Below, piece after piece: positions 1 to 8,400 of a stretch of 64,000 nucleotides of DNA. Every line of letters begins with the position of its first letter. The first letter of the stretch is position 1. The notes beneath the pieces are model-generated. The model saw only the letters and a program-made list of their open reading frames with translations, was not told the DNA's origin and searched no databases. The stretch is from Azospirillum sp. B510. GTDB taxonomy: Bacteria; Pseudomonadota; Alphaproteobacteria; Azospirillales; Azospirillaceae. A program made the position numbers and the translations under genes. Location: positions 977,501 to 1,041,500 of the forward strand of contig NC_013855.1 of assembly GCF_000010725.1 (NCBI RefSeq), in the 5' to 3' direction.

Positions 1-1910
1 ATCGTCCGGGTCGGCTGCTCCAGCGCGCGCGAGGACAGGCGCAGATAGACCGAGCCGCCGGTCTCGTCGCGCAGCCAGTTGCGCTCGCCCGGCGCCCCCT
101 CGCCGTCGCGCTGCATATAGTCGAAAGCCCAGCGCATCACCACCGCCAGCTCGTCGGTGAAGGCGGGTTCGAAATAGGCCAGCCCGTCCTGGGCCATGCC
201 GACCAGCGGCGTGGCGATGGACTGGTGCGCCCCACCCTCCGGCGCCAGCGTGATGCCGGACGGCGTCGCCACCAGCATGAAGCGGGCGTCCTGGTAGCAG
301 GCATAGTTCAACTGGTCGGCACCGCGCATGATGAAGGGGTCGTAGACGGTGCCGATCGGCAGCAGGCGCTCCCCGAACAGGCTGTGCGACAGGCCGAGCG
401 CCGACAGCAGGATGAACAGGTTGGATTCAGCGATGCCCAGTTCCAGATGCTGGCCCTTCGGCGAGAAGTCCCAGCTATAGGTGGAGGGGATGCGTTCCTT
501 CTTGAACAGGTCGGCCAGCTCGCTCTTGGCGAACAGCCCGCGGCGGTTCACCCAGGCGCCGAGGTTGGTGGAGACGGTCACGTCAGGGGCGGTGGTGACG
601 ATGCGCTCGGCCAACGGCGAGCGCTCCCGCCCGATCTCGTTGAGGATCAGACCGAAGGCGGCCTGGGTCGACAGACTCTTCTGCGTCGGCGCCGCCAGCG
701 CCGCCGGCACGGCCACCGCCGGCGCCTCGTAGCGGCGACGGCCCTTCTGCGCGAAGGGAACCCGGCGCAGGAAGTCCTTCAAGGTCGCCGCCGGCAGGGA
801 GAGCCCTTCGAAATGGTCCCACTCATGGCCGGGACGGACCTTGTTGGCGGTGCGGAAACCGTCCATCTGCTCGCGCGTCAGCAGACCGGAATGATTGTCC
901 TTGTGGCCGGCCAGCGGCAGGCCGAAGCCCTTGACCGTGTAGGCGATGAAGCAGACCGGCCGGTCATGGGTGCGGGCCTGGGCGAAAGCCTCCAGCAGCG
1001 AGGGCAGGTCATGCCCGCCGAGATTGCCCATCAGCCGCGCCAACTCCTCATCGCTGCGACGCTCGATCAGGCGGGTAACGTCGCCCTGGTCGCCGAGATC
1101 GTCCATCAGGCGGCGGCGCCAGGCGGCCCCGCCCTGATAGGTCAGGGCGGAATAGAGCTGGTTGGGGCAGCTGTCGATCCAGTGGCGCAGACGCTCGCCG
1201 CCCGGTTCCTTGAACGCCTCCTGCATCAGGGTGCCGTATTTCAGGATGATCACGTCCCAGCCGAAGGCGCGGAAGATGTTCTCCAGCCGCTCCCACAGCC
1301 CTTCGCGGATCACCGCGTCCAGGCTCTGGCGGTTGTAGTCGACGATCCACCAGGTGTTGCGGACACCATGCTTCCAGCCCTCCTGCAGGGCCTCGAAGAT
1401 GTTGCCCTCGTCCATCTCGGCATCGCCGACCAGCGAGACCATGCGGCCTTCCGGCAGGCCGGCGGCCCAGCCCTTGGCCTTCAGGTAATCCTGCACCAGC
1501 GAGGCGAAGAGGGTCTGCGCCACCCCGAGCCCGACCGAACCGGTGGAGAAATCGACATCGTCCACATCCTTGGTGCGGGACGGGTAGGACTGGGCGCCCT
1601 TGTAGCCGCGGAAATTCTCCAGCTTCTCCCGCGTCTGGTTGCCCAGCAGATACTGGATGGCGTGGAAGATCGGGCTGGCATGCGGCTTCACCGCCACCCG
1701 GTCCTCCGGCCGCAGGGCCGAGAAGTAGAGCGCCGTGAGGATGGTCGCCATCGAAGCGCTGGAGGCCTGATGACCGCCGATCTTCAAGCCATCCAGATTG
1801 GGGCGGACATGGTTGGCGTTGTGGATGGTCCAGGAGGCGAGCCAGAGTACCTTGCGTTCCAGTTCCGCCAGGCAGGCGAGATCGGCGGAGGACGGCTGGA
1901 TCGCGGTCAT
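1..1910 (-). CDS. AceE/MdeB-like 2-oxoacid dehydrogenase E1 (transketolase-like), 3' end outside window
   Basis: Homodimeric thiamine-diphosphate enzyme of the pyruvate dehydrogenase E1 (AceE) superfamily, often annotated as transketolase. About 636 residues are visible and the C-terminus lies beyond base 1. The N-terminal half has an AceE-like opening (HNANHVRPNLDGLKIGGHQAS) and the ThDP/Mg motif GDAEMDEGN near residue 165. A transketolase-like pyrimidine domain follows (LELGIAESNLF, then GTVYDPFIMRGADQL). The ATG at 1910 has AGGAG about 9 bases upstream. A divergent Lrp/AsnC regulator starts 136 bases away. From family knowledge, Pseudomonas MdeB (2-oxobutyrate dehydrogenase E1 of methionine catabolism) is an AceE relative encoded beside an Lrp-type regulator, so a role with 2-oxobutyrate or another 2-oxoacid is a reasonable inference. 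The true substrate cannot be read from the sequence. Confidence 0.85.
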   Translation of the reverse strand, partial: MTAIQPSSADLACLAELERKVLWLASWTIHNANHVRPNLDGLKIGGHQASSASMATILTALYFSALRPEDRVAVKPHASPIFHAIQYLLGNQTREKLENFRGYKGAQSYPSRTKDVDDVDFSTGSVGLGVAQTLFASLVQDYLKAKGWAAGLPEGRMVSLVGDAEMDEGNIFEALQEGWKHGVRNTWWIVDYNRQSLDAVIREGLWERLENIFRAFGWDVIILKYGTLMQEAFKEPGGERLRHWIDSCPNQLYSALTYQGGAAWRRRLMDDLGDQGDVTRLIERRSDEELARLMGNLGGHDLPSLLEAFAQARTHDRPVCFIAYTVKGFGLPLAGHKDNHSGLLTREQMDGFRTANKVRPGHEWDHFEGLSLPAATLKDFLRRVPFAQKGRRRYEAPAVAVPAALAAPTQKSLSTQAAFGLILNEIGRERSPLAERIVTTAPDVTVSTNLGAWVNRRGLFAKSELADLFKKERIPSTYSWDFSPKGQHLELGIAESNLFILLSALGLSHSLFGERLLPIGTVYDPFIMRGADQLNYACYQDARFMLVATPSGITLAPEGGAHQSIATPLVGMAQDGLAYFEPAFTDELAVVMRWAFDYMQRDGEGAPGERNWLRDETGGSVYLRLSSRALEQPTRT

Positions 1911-2045
1911 GGGGGCTGCTCCTGAACGGGGGATTATGGTTGGAACAGCCTATCATCGGCGATCGGGCATGTGCTTGCGAAGTGGCACCGGCCGCCCGAT
2001 CGTTTTAGCATTGGATGCCACCATGAAGCGGGAAGCACGCATCCG

Positions 2046-2528
2046 ATGCCAAGATATGCCCTGGACCGCATCGACCGGAAGATTCTGGCCGCCCTTCAGC
2101 AGGACGGCCGACTGCCCAACAACGAGTTGGCGGAGCGGGTCGGCCTGTCGCCCTCCCCCTGCCTGCGCCGGGTCAAGGCGCTGGAGGAGGCCGGGGTGAT
2201 CGCCCGCTATGTGGCGCTGGTCGATCCGGCCTCCGTCGATCTGCCGGTCAACATCTTCGTCAATGTCAGCCTGGAGCGGCAGGTGGAGGCGCGGCTGGAC
2301 GGCTTCGAGGCGGCGGTGATGGCGCGGCCGGAGGTGCTGGAATGCTATCTGATGACCGGCGACGCCGATTACCTGCTGCGCGTGGTGGTCCCGGACCTCG
2401 CCAGCTATGAGCGGTTTCTGAAGGAACACCTGACCCGGATTCCCGGCGTCGCCAACATCCGCTCCAGCTTCGCCTTGAAACAGGTGCGCTACCGCACCGC
2501 CCTGCCGCTGGAGCATCTGGGGGAGTGA
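2046..2528 (+). CDS. Lrp/AsnC family transcriptional regulator
   Basis: A 160-residue protein of typical Lrp/AsnC length. The N-terminal winged helix-turn-helix spans about residues 5-60 ([12 protein letters not shown], then [28 protein letters not shown]). The C-terminal RAM/ligand-binding domain follows ([18 protein letters not shown]). The ATG at 2046 is chosen because it puts the conserved LDRIDRKIL just after the start; an in-frame ATG at 1971 would add 25 unconserved residues. It is transcribed divergently from the AceE/MdeB-like gene, the usual position for an Lrp-type activator of an amino-acid catabolic gene. Regulation of that neighbour by an amino acid or 2-oxoacid is inferred. Confidence 0.9.
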   Translation: MPRYALDRIDRKILAALQQDGRLPNNELAERVGLSPSPCLRRVKALEEAGVIARYVALVDPASVDLPVNIFVNVSLERQVEARLDGFEAAVMARPEVLECYLMTGDADYLLRVVVPDLASYERFLKEHLTRIPGVANIRSSFALKQVRYRTALPLEHLGE

Positions 2529-2539
2529 GCGGGTCTCCC

Positions 2540-3820
2540 TCACCCCCGCCCCACCGCCGGCTTCGCCCGGCCGCCGGCCATCGGGACCAGCAGCGCCGCC
2601 AGCAGGCAAAGGGCGCCGGCGGTGGCGAAGGCCGGCAGGTAGCTTTGCAACGCGCTGCGCGACAGGCCGGCACCGAAGGCGGCGGCGGCGGCGCCCAACT
2701 GATGGCCGGCGAAGATCCAGCCGAAGACGAGGTTGGCCCGCTCGCGGCCAAAGCGTTCCGCCGTCAGGCGCACGGTCGGCGGCACGGTGGCGATCCAGTC
2801 CAGCCCGTAGAAGACGGCGAAGACCGACAGGCCGTAGAGGGTGAAATCGGAATAGGGCAGATAGAGCAGCGACAGGCCGCGCAGGCCGTAATACCAGACC
2901 AGGAGCCAGCGGTTGTCATAGCGGTCGGACAGCCAGCCCGACCCGACGGTGCCGACGAAGTCGAAGACGCCCATCAATGCCAGCAGCCCGGCCGCCTGAA
3001 CCTCCGGCACGCTGAAATCGACGCAGAGCGGGATCAGATGGGTCTGGATCAGACCGTTGGTGCTGGCCCCGCAGATGAAGAAGGTGGCGAACAGCACCCA
3101 GAAGCTGCGCGTCACCGCGGCATCGCGCAACGCCCCCAGTGCCGCAGCCAGGATGGCGCCTGCGGGAGCGGCGGGCGACGCGCCCTCGACCTCGCCGAAG
3201 GCGGACAGGCCGAGGTCGGCCGGGCGGTCACGCATCAGCGCCAGCATGGCGAACGCCGCAAGCGCGATCAGGCCGCACAGCAGGGCGATGGCGCTGCGCC
3301 AGCCATAGGCCTCGGTCAGCAGCGACAGCAGCGGCATGAAGACCAGCTGCCCGGTGGCGGAACTGGCGGTCAGCAACCCGATCACCAAACCGCGGCGGGC
3401 GACGAACCAGCGGGTGGCGATGGTGGCGCCCAGCACCATCGCGGTCAGGCCGGTGCCGAAGCCGACGACGAAGCCCCACAATAGGATGAGCTGCCAAACC
3501 TCACGCATCGCCAGCGAGGCGAGCAGCCCGACGCCGACCAGGGTCAGCGAGGACAGCACCATGCGGCGGACGCCGAAACGGTTGATCATCGCGGCGGCGA
3601 AGGGCCCCATCAACCCGAACAGCAGCAGGCGGATCGCCATGGCGGTGGAGATGTCGGCGGTGTCCCAGCCGAATTCCCGCTGAAGCGGCAGCAGCAGGAC
3701 GCCGGGGGCGCCGACCGCACCGGCGGACACCAGCATCGACAGGAAGGTGACGGCGACGACGACCCAGGCATAATGGATGTCGCGCCGGGCCAGGGCGGCG
3801 GCGAGAGGGGTGGACAGCAT
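2540..3820 (-). CDS. MFS transporter, monocarboxylate/oxalate-formate-antiporter-like
   Basis: A 426-residue major facilitator superfamily permease with about 12 hydrophobic segments, split by a hydrophilic loop near residues 200-225 (RDRPADLGLSAFGEVEG). Visible family signatures are the loop after TM2 (NRFGVRRM) and its second-half counterpart (GSGWLSDRYDNR). The overall pattern resembles the monocarboxylate/oxalate-formate branch, so a small organic anion is a guess. The ATG at 3820 has GGAGAATCC about 8 bases upstream. Its stop lies 11 bases from the convergent Lrp gene stop, so the two transcripts converge. The substrate is unknown. Confidence 0.9.
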   Translation of the reverse strand: MLSTPLAAALARRDIHYAWVVVAVTFLSMLVSAGAVGAPGVLLLPLQREFGWDTADISTAMAIRLLLFGLMGPFAAAMINRFGVRRMVLSSLTLVGVGLLASLAMREVWQLILLWGFVVGFGTGLTAMVLGATIATRWFVARRGLVIGLLTASSATGQLVFMPLLSLLTEAYGWRSAIALLCGLIALAAFAMLALMRDRPADLGLSAFGEVEGASPAAPAGAILAAALGALRDAAVTRSFWVLFATFFICGASTNGLIQTHLIPLCVDFSVPEVQAAGLLALMGVFDFVGTVGSGWLSDRYDNRWLLVWYYGLRGLSLLYLPYSDFTLYGLSVFAVFYGLDWIATVPPTVRLTAERFGRERANLVFGWIFAGHQLGAAAAAFGAGLSRSALQSYLPAFATAGALCLLAALLVPMAGGRAKPAVGRG

Positions 3821-3853
3821 CGGCTGGATTCTCCGGTGGCGTGCTGGAACATG

Positions 3854-3908
3854 CCGGGTTCGGGAAGTTTTGGCTTTCCGGACCCGGTATCGCCCGCGAC
3901 CGCGGGCG
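3854..3908. terminator. Two tandem stem-loops upstream of the MFS gene
   Basis: Two inverted repeats are visible. Positions 3854-3867 pair with 3874-3887 (14-bp arms with two mismatches, 6-base loop). Positions 3891-3898 pair perfectly with 3901-3908 (8 bp, 2-base loop). They lie between the SDR stop and the MFS start on the same strand, so they may end SDR transcription or form leader structure for the MFS mRNA. There is no clear T-run. Confidence 0.35.
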
Positions 3909-3949
3909 GGCGCCGACAGGCGCGAAGCCTGCGTGGCGTATGAACGCGG

Positions 3950-3970
3950 CGGTCGGAACTTTTCCGACCG
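3950..3970 (-). terminator. Stem-loop just after the SDR gene
   Basis: A perfect 9-bp inverted repeat, CGGTCGGAA at 3950-3958 and TTCCGACCG at 3962-3970, with a 3-base loop. It begins 4 bases beyond the stop codon of the minus-strand dehydrogenase gene. Placement suggests a transcription end or mRNA-stabilising hairpin; no T-tract follows on the minus strand. Confidence 0.5.
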
Positions 3971-3974
3971 CGTA

Positions 3975-4799
3975 TTATTGGGCGGTCACGCCGCCGTCGA
4001 TGTTGATCGACTGGCCGGTGACGAAACCGGCGGCGTCGGAGCAGAGCCAGAGCACGGCGGCGGCCACCTCCTCCGGCCGGCCGACGCGGCCGACGGGATG
4101 ACGGGGGCCCAGCACCGCCTCCACCCGCTCGGCCCCGCCGAAGGAGGCCTGGGTCATCGGCGTCTGGATGATCGCCGGGCAGACGGCGTTGACGCGCACG
4201 CCGAAGGCGGCGACCTCGATGGCGGCGGTGCGGGTCAGCCCCTCCACCGCCGCCTTGCTGGCGGAATAGGCGGCATTGCCGGCCATGCCGATCTGCCCCA
4301 GCACCGACCCGGTGTTGACGATGGCGCCACGGCCCTGGCGCCTCATGATCGCCAGCTCATGCTTCAGACACAGCCAGACCCCCTTCACATTGACGGTCAG
4401 GATGCGGTCGAAAGCGGCCTCCTCCATCTCGGTCAGCGGCGCGACCTGATGAATGCCGGCATTGTTGAAGGCGGCGTCGAGGCGGCCATGCTCGCGCTCG
4501 ATCCGCTCGAACAGGGCGGCGACCTCCGCCGCGTCGGCGACGTCGGCCGCCACGAACCGGCCGATGCCGCCGGCGCGGCCGATCGAATCAACGGTCTCCA
4601 GCCCTTCCGCCTCGCGCCGGCCGGTGACGACCACCGTCGCCCCGGCTTCGGCAAAGCCCAGCGCCGTGGCGCGGCCGATGCCGGACGTCCCCCCGGTGAC
4701 CAGGACCACGCGCCCGCTCATCTCCGTCCCGGTCTTGCCCCCGGTCTTGCCCCCGGCCTTGTTCGCCACACTGCCCATCATGGTCTCCGCATCGCTCAT
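3975..4799 (-). CDS. SDR family NAD(P)-dependent oxidoreductase
   Basis: Classical short-chain dehydrogenase with a Rossmann fold. The cofactor motif is TGGTSGIG, followed by NNAG, a catalytic Ser (NTGSVLG) and YxxxK (YSASK), and ends with the conserved C-terminal NIDGG. The reaction is NAD(P)-dependent oxidation or reduction of an unidentified alcohol or ketone. The start is uncertain. The longest frame begins at 4850 inside a perfect palindrome, which looks like an operator rather than coding sequence. ATG 4799 is used here, and ATG 4721 (MSGRVVLVTGG) gives the most typical SDR N-terminus. The extra N-terminal stretch contains a short repeat (GGKTGGKTG) and may be untranslated. The gene lies in the same orientation as the MFS transporter. 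Confidence 0.85.
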   Translation of the reverse strand: MSDAETMMGSVANKAGGKTGGKTGTEMSGRVVLVTGGTSGIGRATALGFAEAGATVVVTGRREAEGLETVDSIGRAGGIGRFVAADVADAAEVAALFERIEREHGRLDAAFNNAGIHQVAPLTEMEEAAFDRILTVNVKGVWLCLKHELAIMRRQGRGAIVNTGSVLGQIGMAGNAAYSASKAAVEGLTRTAAIEVAAFGVRVNAVCPAIIQTPMTQASFGGAERVEAVLGPRHPVGRVGRPEEVAAAVLWLCSDAAGFVTGQSINIDGGVTAQ

Positions 4800-4836
4800 C
4801 CGGTTTTCAGGTCCCGGCCAGCACCGGGGATTTTCG

Positions 4837-4850
4837 ATGATGATCATCAT
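4837..4850. promoter_or_regulatory. 14-bp perfect palindrome, candidate operator of the SDR gene
   Basis: ATGATGATCATCAT is perfectly self-complementary. It lies 37 bases upstream of the ATG at 4799, beside an A/T-rich stretch (TTAATTTTTTAATG). Position and symmetry fit a dimeric repressor site. The cognate regulator is not identified. Confidence 0.4.
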
Positions 4851-5497
4851 TTAATTTTTTAATGTCGTCCATCATGAATAATCGGGCCAAACCCGGAATC
4901 CCGGAGCCTCAGCCATGCGCCTGACGAATGGCGCGGACCGGAGAGCGACACCACATGTGCCCGGGAAGGGGACAGGGCCGCGCCACGGGGCCTGCCGTCC
5001 CTTGACGCCCATTGGCTGGGGAGGCCCATTCTGGTCTTGGTTTCGATGGCGCCTTCACCGGCGCCGGGCCTCAGGGGCCGGATCGGCAAGCGACGACCGC
5101 CATGGCCGACCTCACCGCTCCGGCGGAGATGTGATGGCCCCGACACATGGTCCAACCCTTCGACCGTCAGCGATGAGGATAAGCTTGACCGTCGCCGCGC
5201 GACGGATCATGAAGGCGCGAACAAGCTCCTTCATGTCTCCGCATGTATCGGGTGCGATCAGGTCTTACTCTTTCTTTCGGTCGGGCGAATGTTGCTTTCG
5301 CGGCGCTTGGGCAGCCCAAGACTTGTCATCCCCCATCGGTACGGGTGCCGGCACCCCCGGCCGCAAGCATTTCTTAACCATAGCGCGCCACAACTTGAGA
5401 GCGGCTCTTCGCCGCGTTCAGCCGACCGCCGGAACCGCATGACGATGGGTTCCATGTGGCGCCACCGCGCTGATTCCCTTTGGAAGGCTGACACAGC
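4851..5497. other. Intergenic region without a convincing gene
   Basis: This 647-base region separates the SDR gene (minus) from the Pls/PosA-like gene (plus). Open frames on both strands show no recognisable domain and no alphaproteobacterial codon bias, so none is called. It holds an inverted repeat (CATGAAGG at 5208-5215, CCTTCATG at 5228-5235). It must also hold the promoter of the downstream gene, for which I see no confident -35/-10 pair. Confidence 0.6.
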
Positions 5498-8400
5498 GTG
5501 ACCTTGCTGACTGCGCGGGCCAACGGCCCGACCGACGTTTCCCCGGCCGGTCAATCGGCGATCTCCGCTCCGTGGACCGCCACCCCATCGGTCCCCACCC
5601 TGAGCGGCCCGATCGATCCGTCCCTGCGGCGCGACGAGCTGCTGTCCGACATCCCGCAGGCGACAGCGGCGGCCCATCCGGACCGTACCGCCATCATCTA
5701 TGAAGGCCGCCGCGTCACCTATGCCGAGCTGGACGCCCGCGCCAACCGGGTCGCCCGCGGCCTGCGGGCGCGCGGGATCGGGCACGGCTGCTTCGTCGGG
5801 CTGTGGATGGCGCGGTCGCTGGATCTGCATGTGGCGCTGCTGGGCATCCTGAAGGCGGGTGCCGCCTATCTGCCCTTCGACGCCGACGCCCCGGCGGAGC
5901 GGGTGGCGATCAGCCTGACCGACTGCGCCGCCCCGGCGATCCTGATCGATCTGGTGACCGGAGCCAAGGCGGCGGCGCTGGCCGAGGCCGGTGCCGACGT
6001 CCGGCTGCTGCGCATCGGCGACGTGCTGGGTGAGGACGAGCGGCCGTTCGACCTGCGCGCCGACGGCGTGACACCGGACAGCCCGGCCTATGCCATCTAC
6101 ACCTCGGGCTCGACCGGAAAGCCCAAGGGCATCGTCATCAGCCACCGCAACATCTGCCATTACCTGCGCGCCGCCAACAGCGTCTACGGCATCACCGCCG
6201 ACGATGTGGCGTTCCAGGGCGCCTCGGTGGCCTTCGACCTGTCGCTGGAGGAGATCTTCGTCCCCTATCTGGCCGGCGCCACCCTGTGGGTCGCCAGCCG
6301 TCAGGTTCTGGACGAGGCCGACCGGCTGGCCGACGTGCTGACCGAGGCCGGCGTCACCGTCCTCGACACCGTTCCCACCCTGCTGGCGATGCTGCCGAAG
6401 GACGTGCCGTCGCTGCGTGTCGTCATCCTGGGCGGCGAGGCCTGCCCGCCGGCCGTCGCGTCGCGCTGGTGCCGGCCGGGACGGCGCCTGTTCAACAGCT
6501 ATGGCCCGACCGAGGCGACCGTCGTCGCGACGGTGGCGGAGGTCCATCCCGACAGCCCCGTCACCATCGGCCGCCCGATTCCCAACTACACCTGCTATGT
6601 GGTGGACGAGGCGCTGAAGCCGGTGGCCCCCGGCACCCAGGGCGAGCTGCTGATCGGCGGCCCCGGCGTGGCCCAGGGCTATCTTGGCCGTCCCGAGCTG
6701 ACGGCGGAGAAATTCATCGCCAACCCGTTCCGCTCCGGCGCGCAAGGGCCGCTGCCGGATCCGCTGCTCTACCGCTCGGGCGACGCGGTCAGCGTCGATG
6801 CCGACGGCAACCTGCGCTTCCATGGCCGCATCGACGACCAGGTGAAGATCCGCGGTTTCCGGCTGGAGCTGGGCGAGATCGAGGCGAAGCTGACCGAGCT
6901 GCCGGGCATCGCCCAGGCGACGGTGGTCCTGCGCAACGACAACGGCCTGGACCGTCTGGTCGCCTTCCTGGTGGCGCAGCCCGGCGCATCGCTTGACAAG
7001 ACCGCGCTGCGCGACGCGCTGCGCGCCCAACTGCCGGCCTACATGGTGCCCGCGCATTACGAGCAGGTGGCGGAGCTGCCGCGCCTGACCTCCGGCAAGG
7101 CCGACCGCAAGACCTTGCAGGCGATGGCCTTGACCGAGGATGCCGGCTCGAGCGAGCAGGAGGAGCCGCGCGGCCCGACCGAAGCCATCCTGCTGGAGGC
7201 GGCGCGGCGGGTCTTCCCCGGCCAGTCAATTCCGCTGGAGGGCGACTTCTTCCTCGATCTCGGCGGCCATTCGCTGCTGGCCGCGCGCTTCGTCTCGGCG
7301 GTGCGCGAGACCGCCGGGCTGGCCAGCCTGACCCTTCAGGACGTCTATGCCGCCCGCACGCTGCGGGCCATGGCCGAAAGGCTGGACGCCAAGGCGCCCG
7401 CCGGGCCCGCCGCCAAGCCGGCCGACCTGTCCTTCGATCCGCCGCCGCTGGCCCGCCGCCTGCTGTGCGGTCTGGCCCAGGCCGCGGCGCTGCCGATCGT
7501 CCTCGGGCTGATGACCATGCAGTGGCTGGGCGTGTTCGTCAGCTACATGCTGCTGTCGGACGAGGATGCCGGAATCTTCGGCGAGATCACGACGCTGTTC
7601 GGCGTCTATATCGTCATCAACATCGCCACCGTCGCCATCGCCATCGCGGCGAAATGGCTGATCATCGGCCGGACCAAGCCTGGCCGCTACCCGCTGTGGG
7701 GCGTCTATTATTACCGTTGGTGGCTGGCCCAGCGCTTCATCGCGCTGGTCCACCTGAAATGGTTCCAGGGATCGCCGGTGATGCGGCTGTTCCTGCGCGC
7801 GCTCGGCGCCCGGATCGGCGCCAACGCGATGATCGGCGAGTTCGAATCCGGAGCCATCGATCTGGTCGGCATCGGCGCCGGCGCCTCGACCGGCGGCAAG
7901 GTGAAGCTGGCCAACGCCGAGGTGATCGGCAACGAGCTGGTGATCGGCACCATCGAGATCGGCGAGGACGCCTATGTCGGCACCTCCTGCGTCATCGGGC
8001 ACGACACGGTGGTCGGCAAGGGCACCGAGCTGGCCGACCTGACCGCGCTGGCCGCCGGCACCCACACCGGCGACTATGAATCGTGGGACGGGTCGCCCGC
8101 CCGCAAGGTCGGCGCCGTCGACCGCGCCGCCCTTGCCACGGAGCCGGCCGCCGGCCTCGTCAAGCGCGTCACCCAGGGCGTGATCTATCTGGCCGCCCTG
8201 GTCGCCCTGCCGCCGGTGGCACTGTTTCCGATCTTCCCGGCCTTCTATCTGTTCGACAAGTTCGACAGCTGGATGGGCGGCGTGTTCAAGGTCAACTACC
8301 TCTATTACGTGCCCGCCATCGCCTGGCCGACCGCCATGTTCCTGGTGGCCTTCACCGTCCTGCTGATCGCCGCCATGCGCTGGATCGTGCTGCCGAAGGT

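Noticed and set aside
4915..5442. Open frame of about 175 codons in the SDR to Pls/PosA gap
   Set aside because: No domain, no usable ribosome-binding site and a composition like other non-coding frames.
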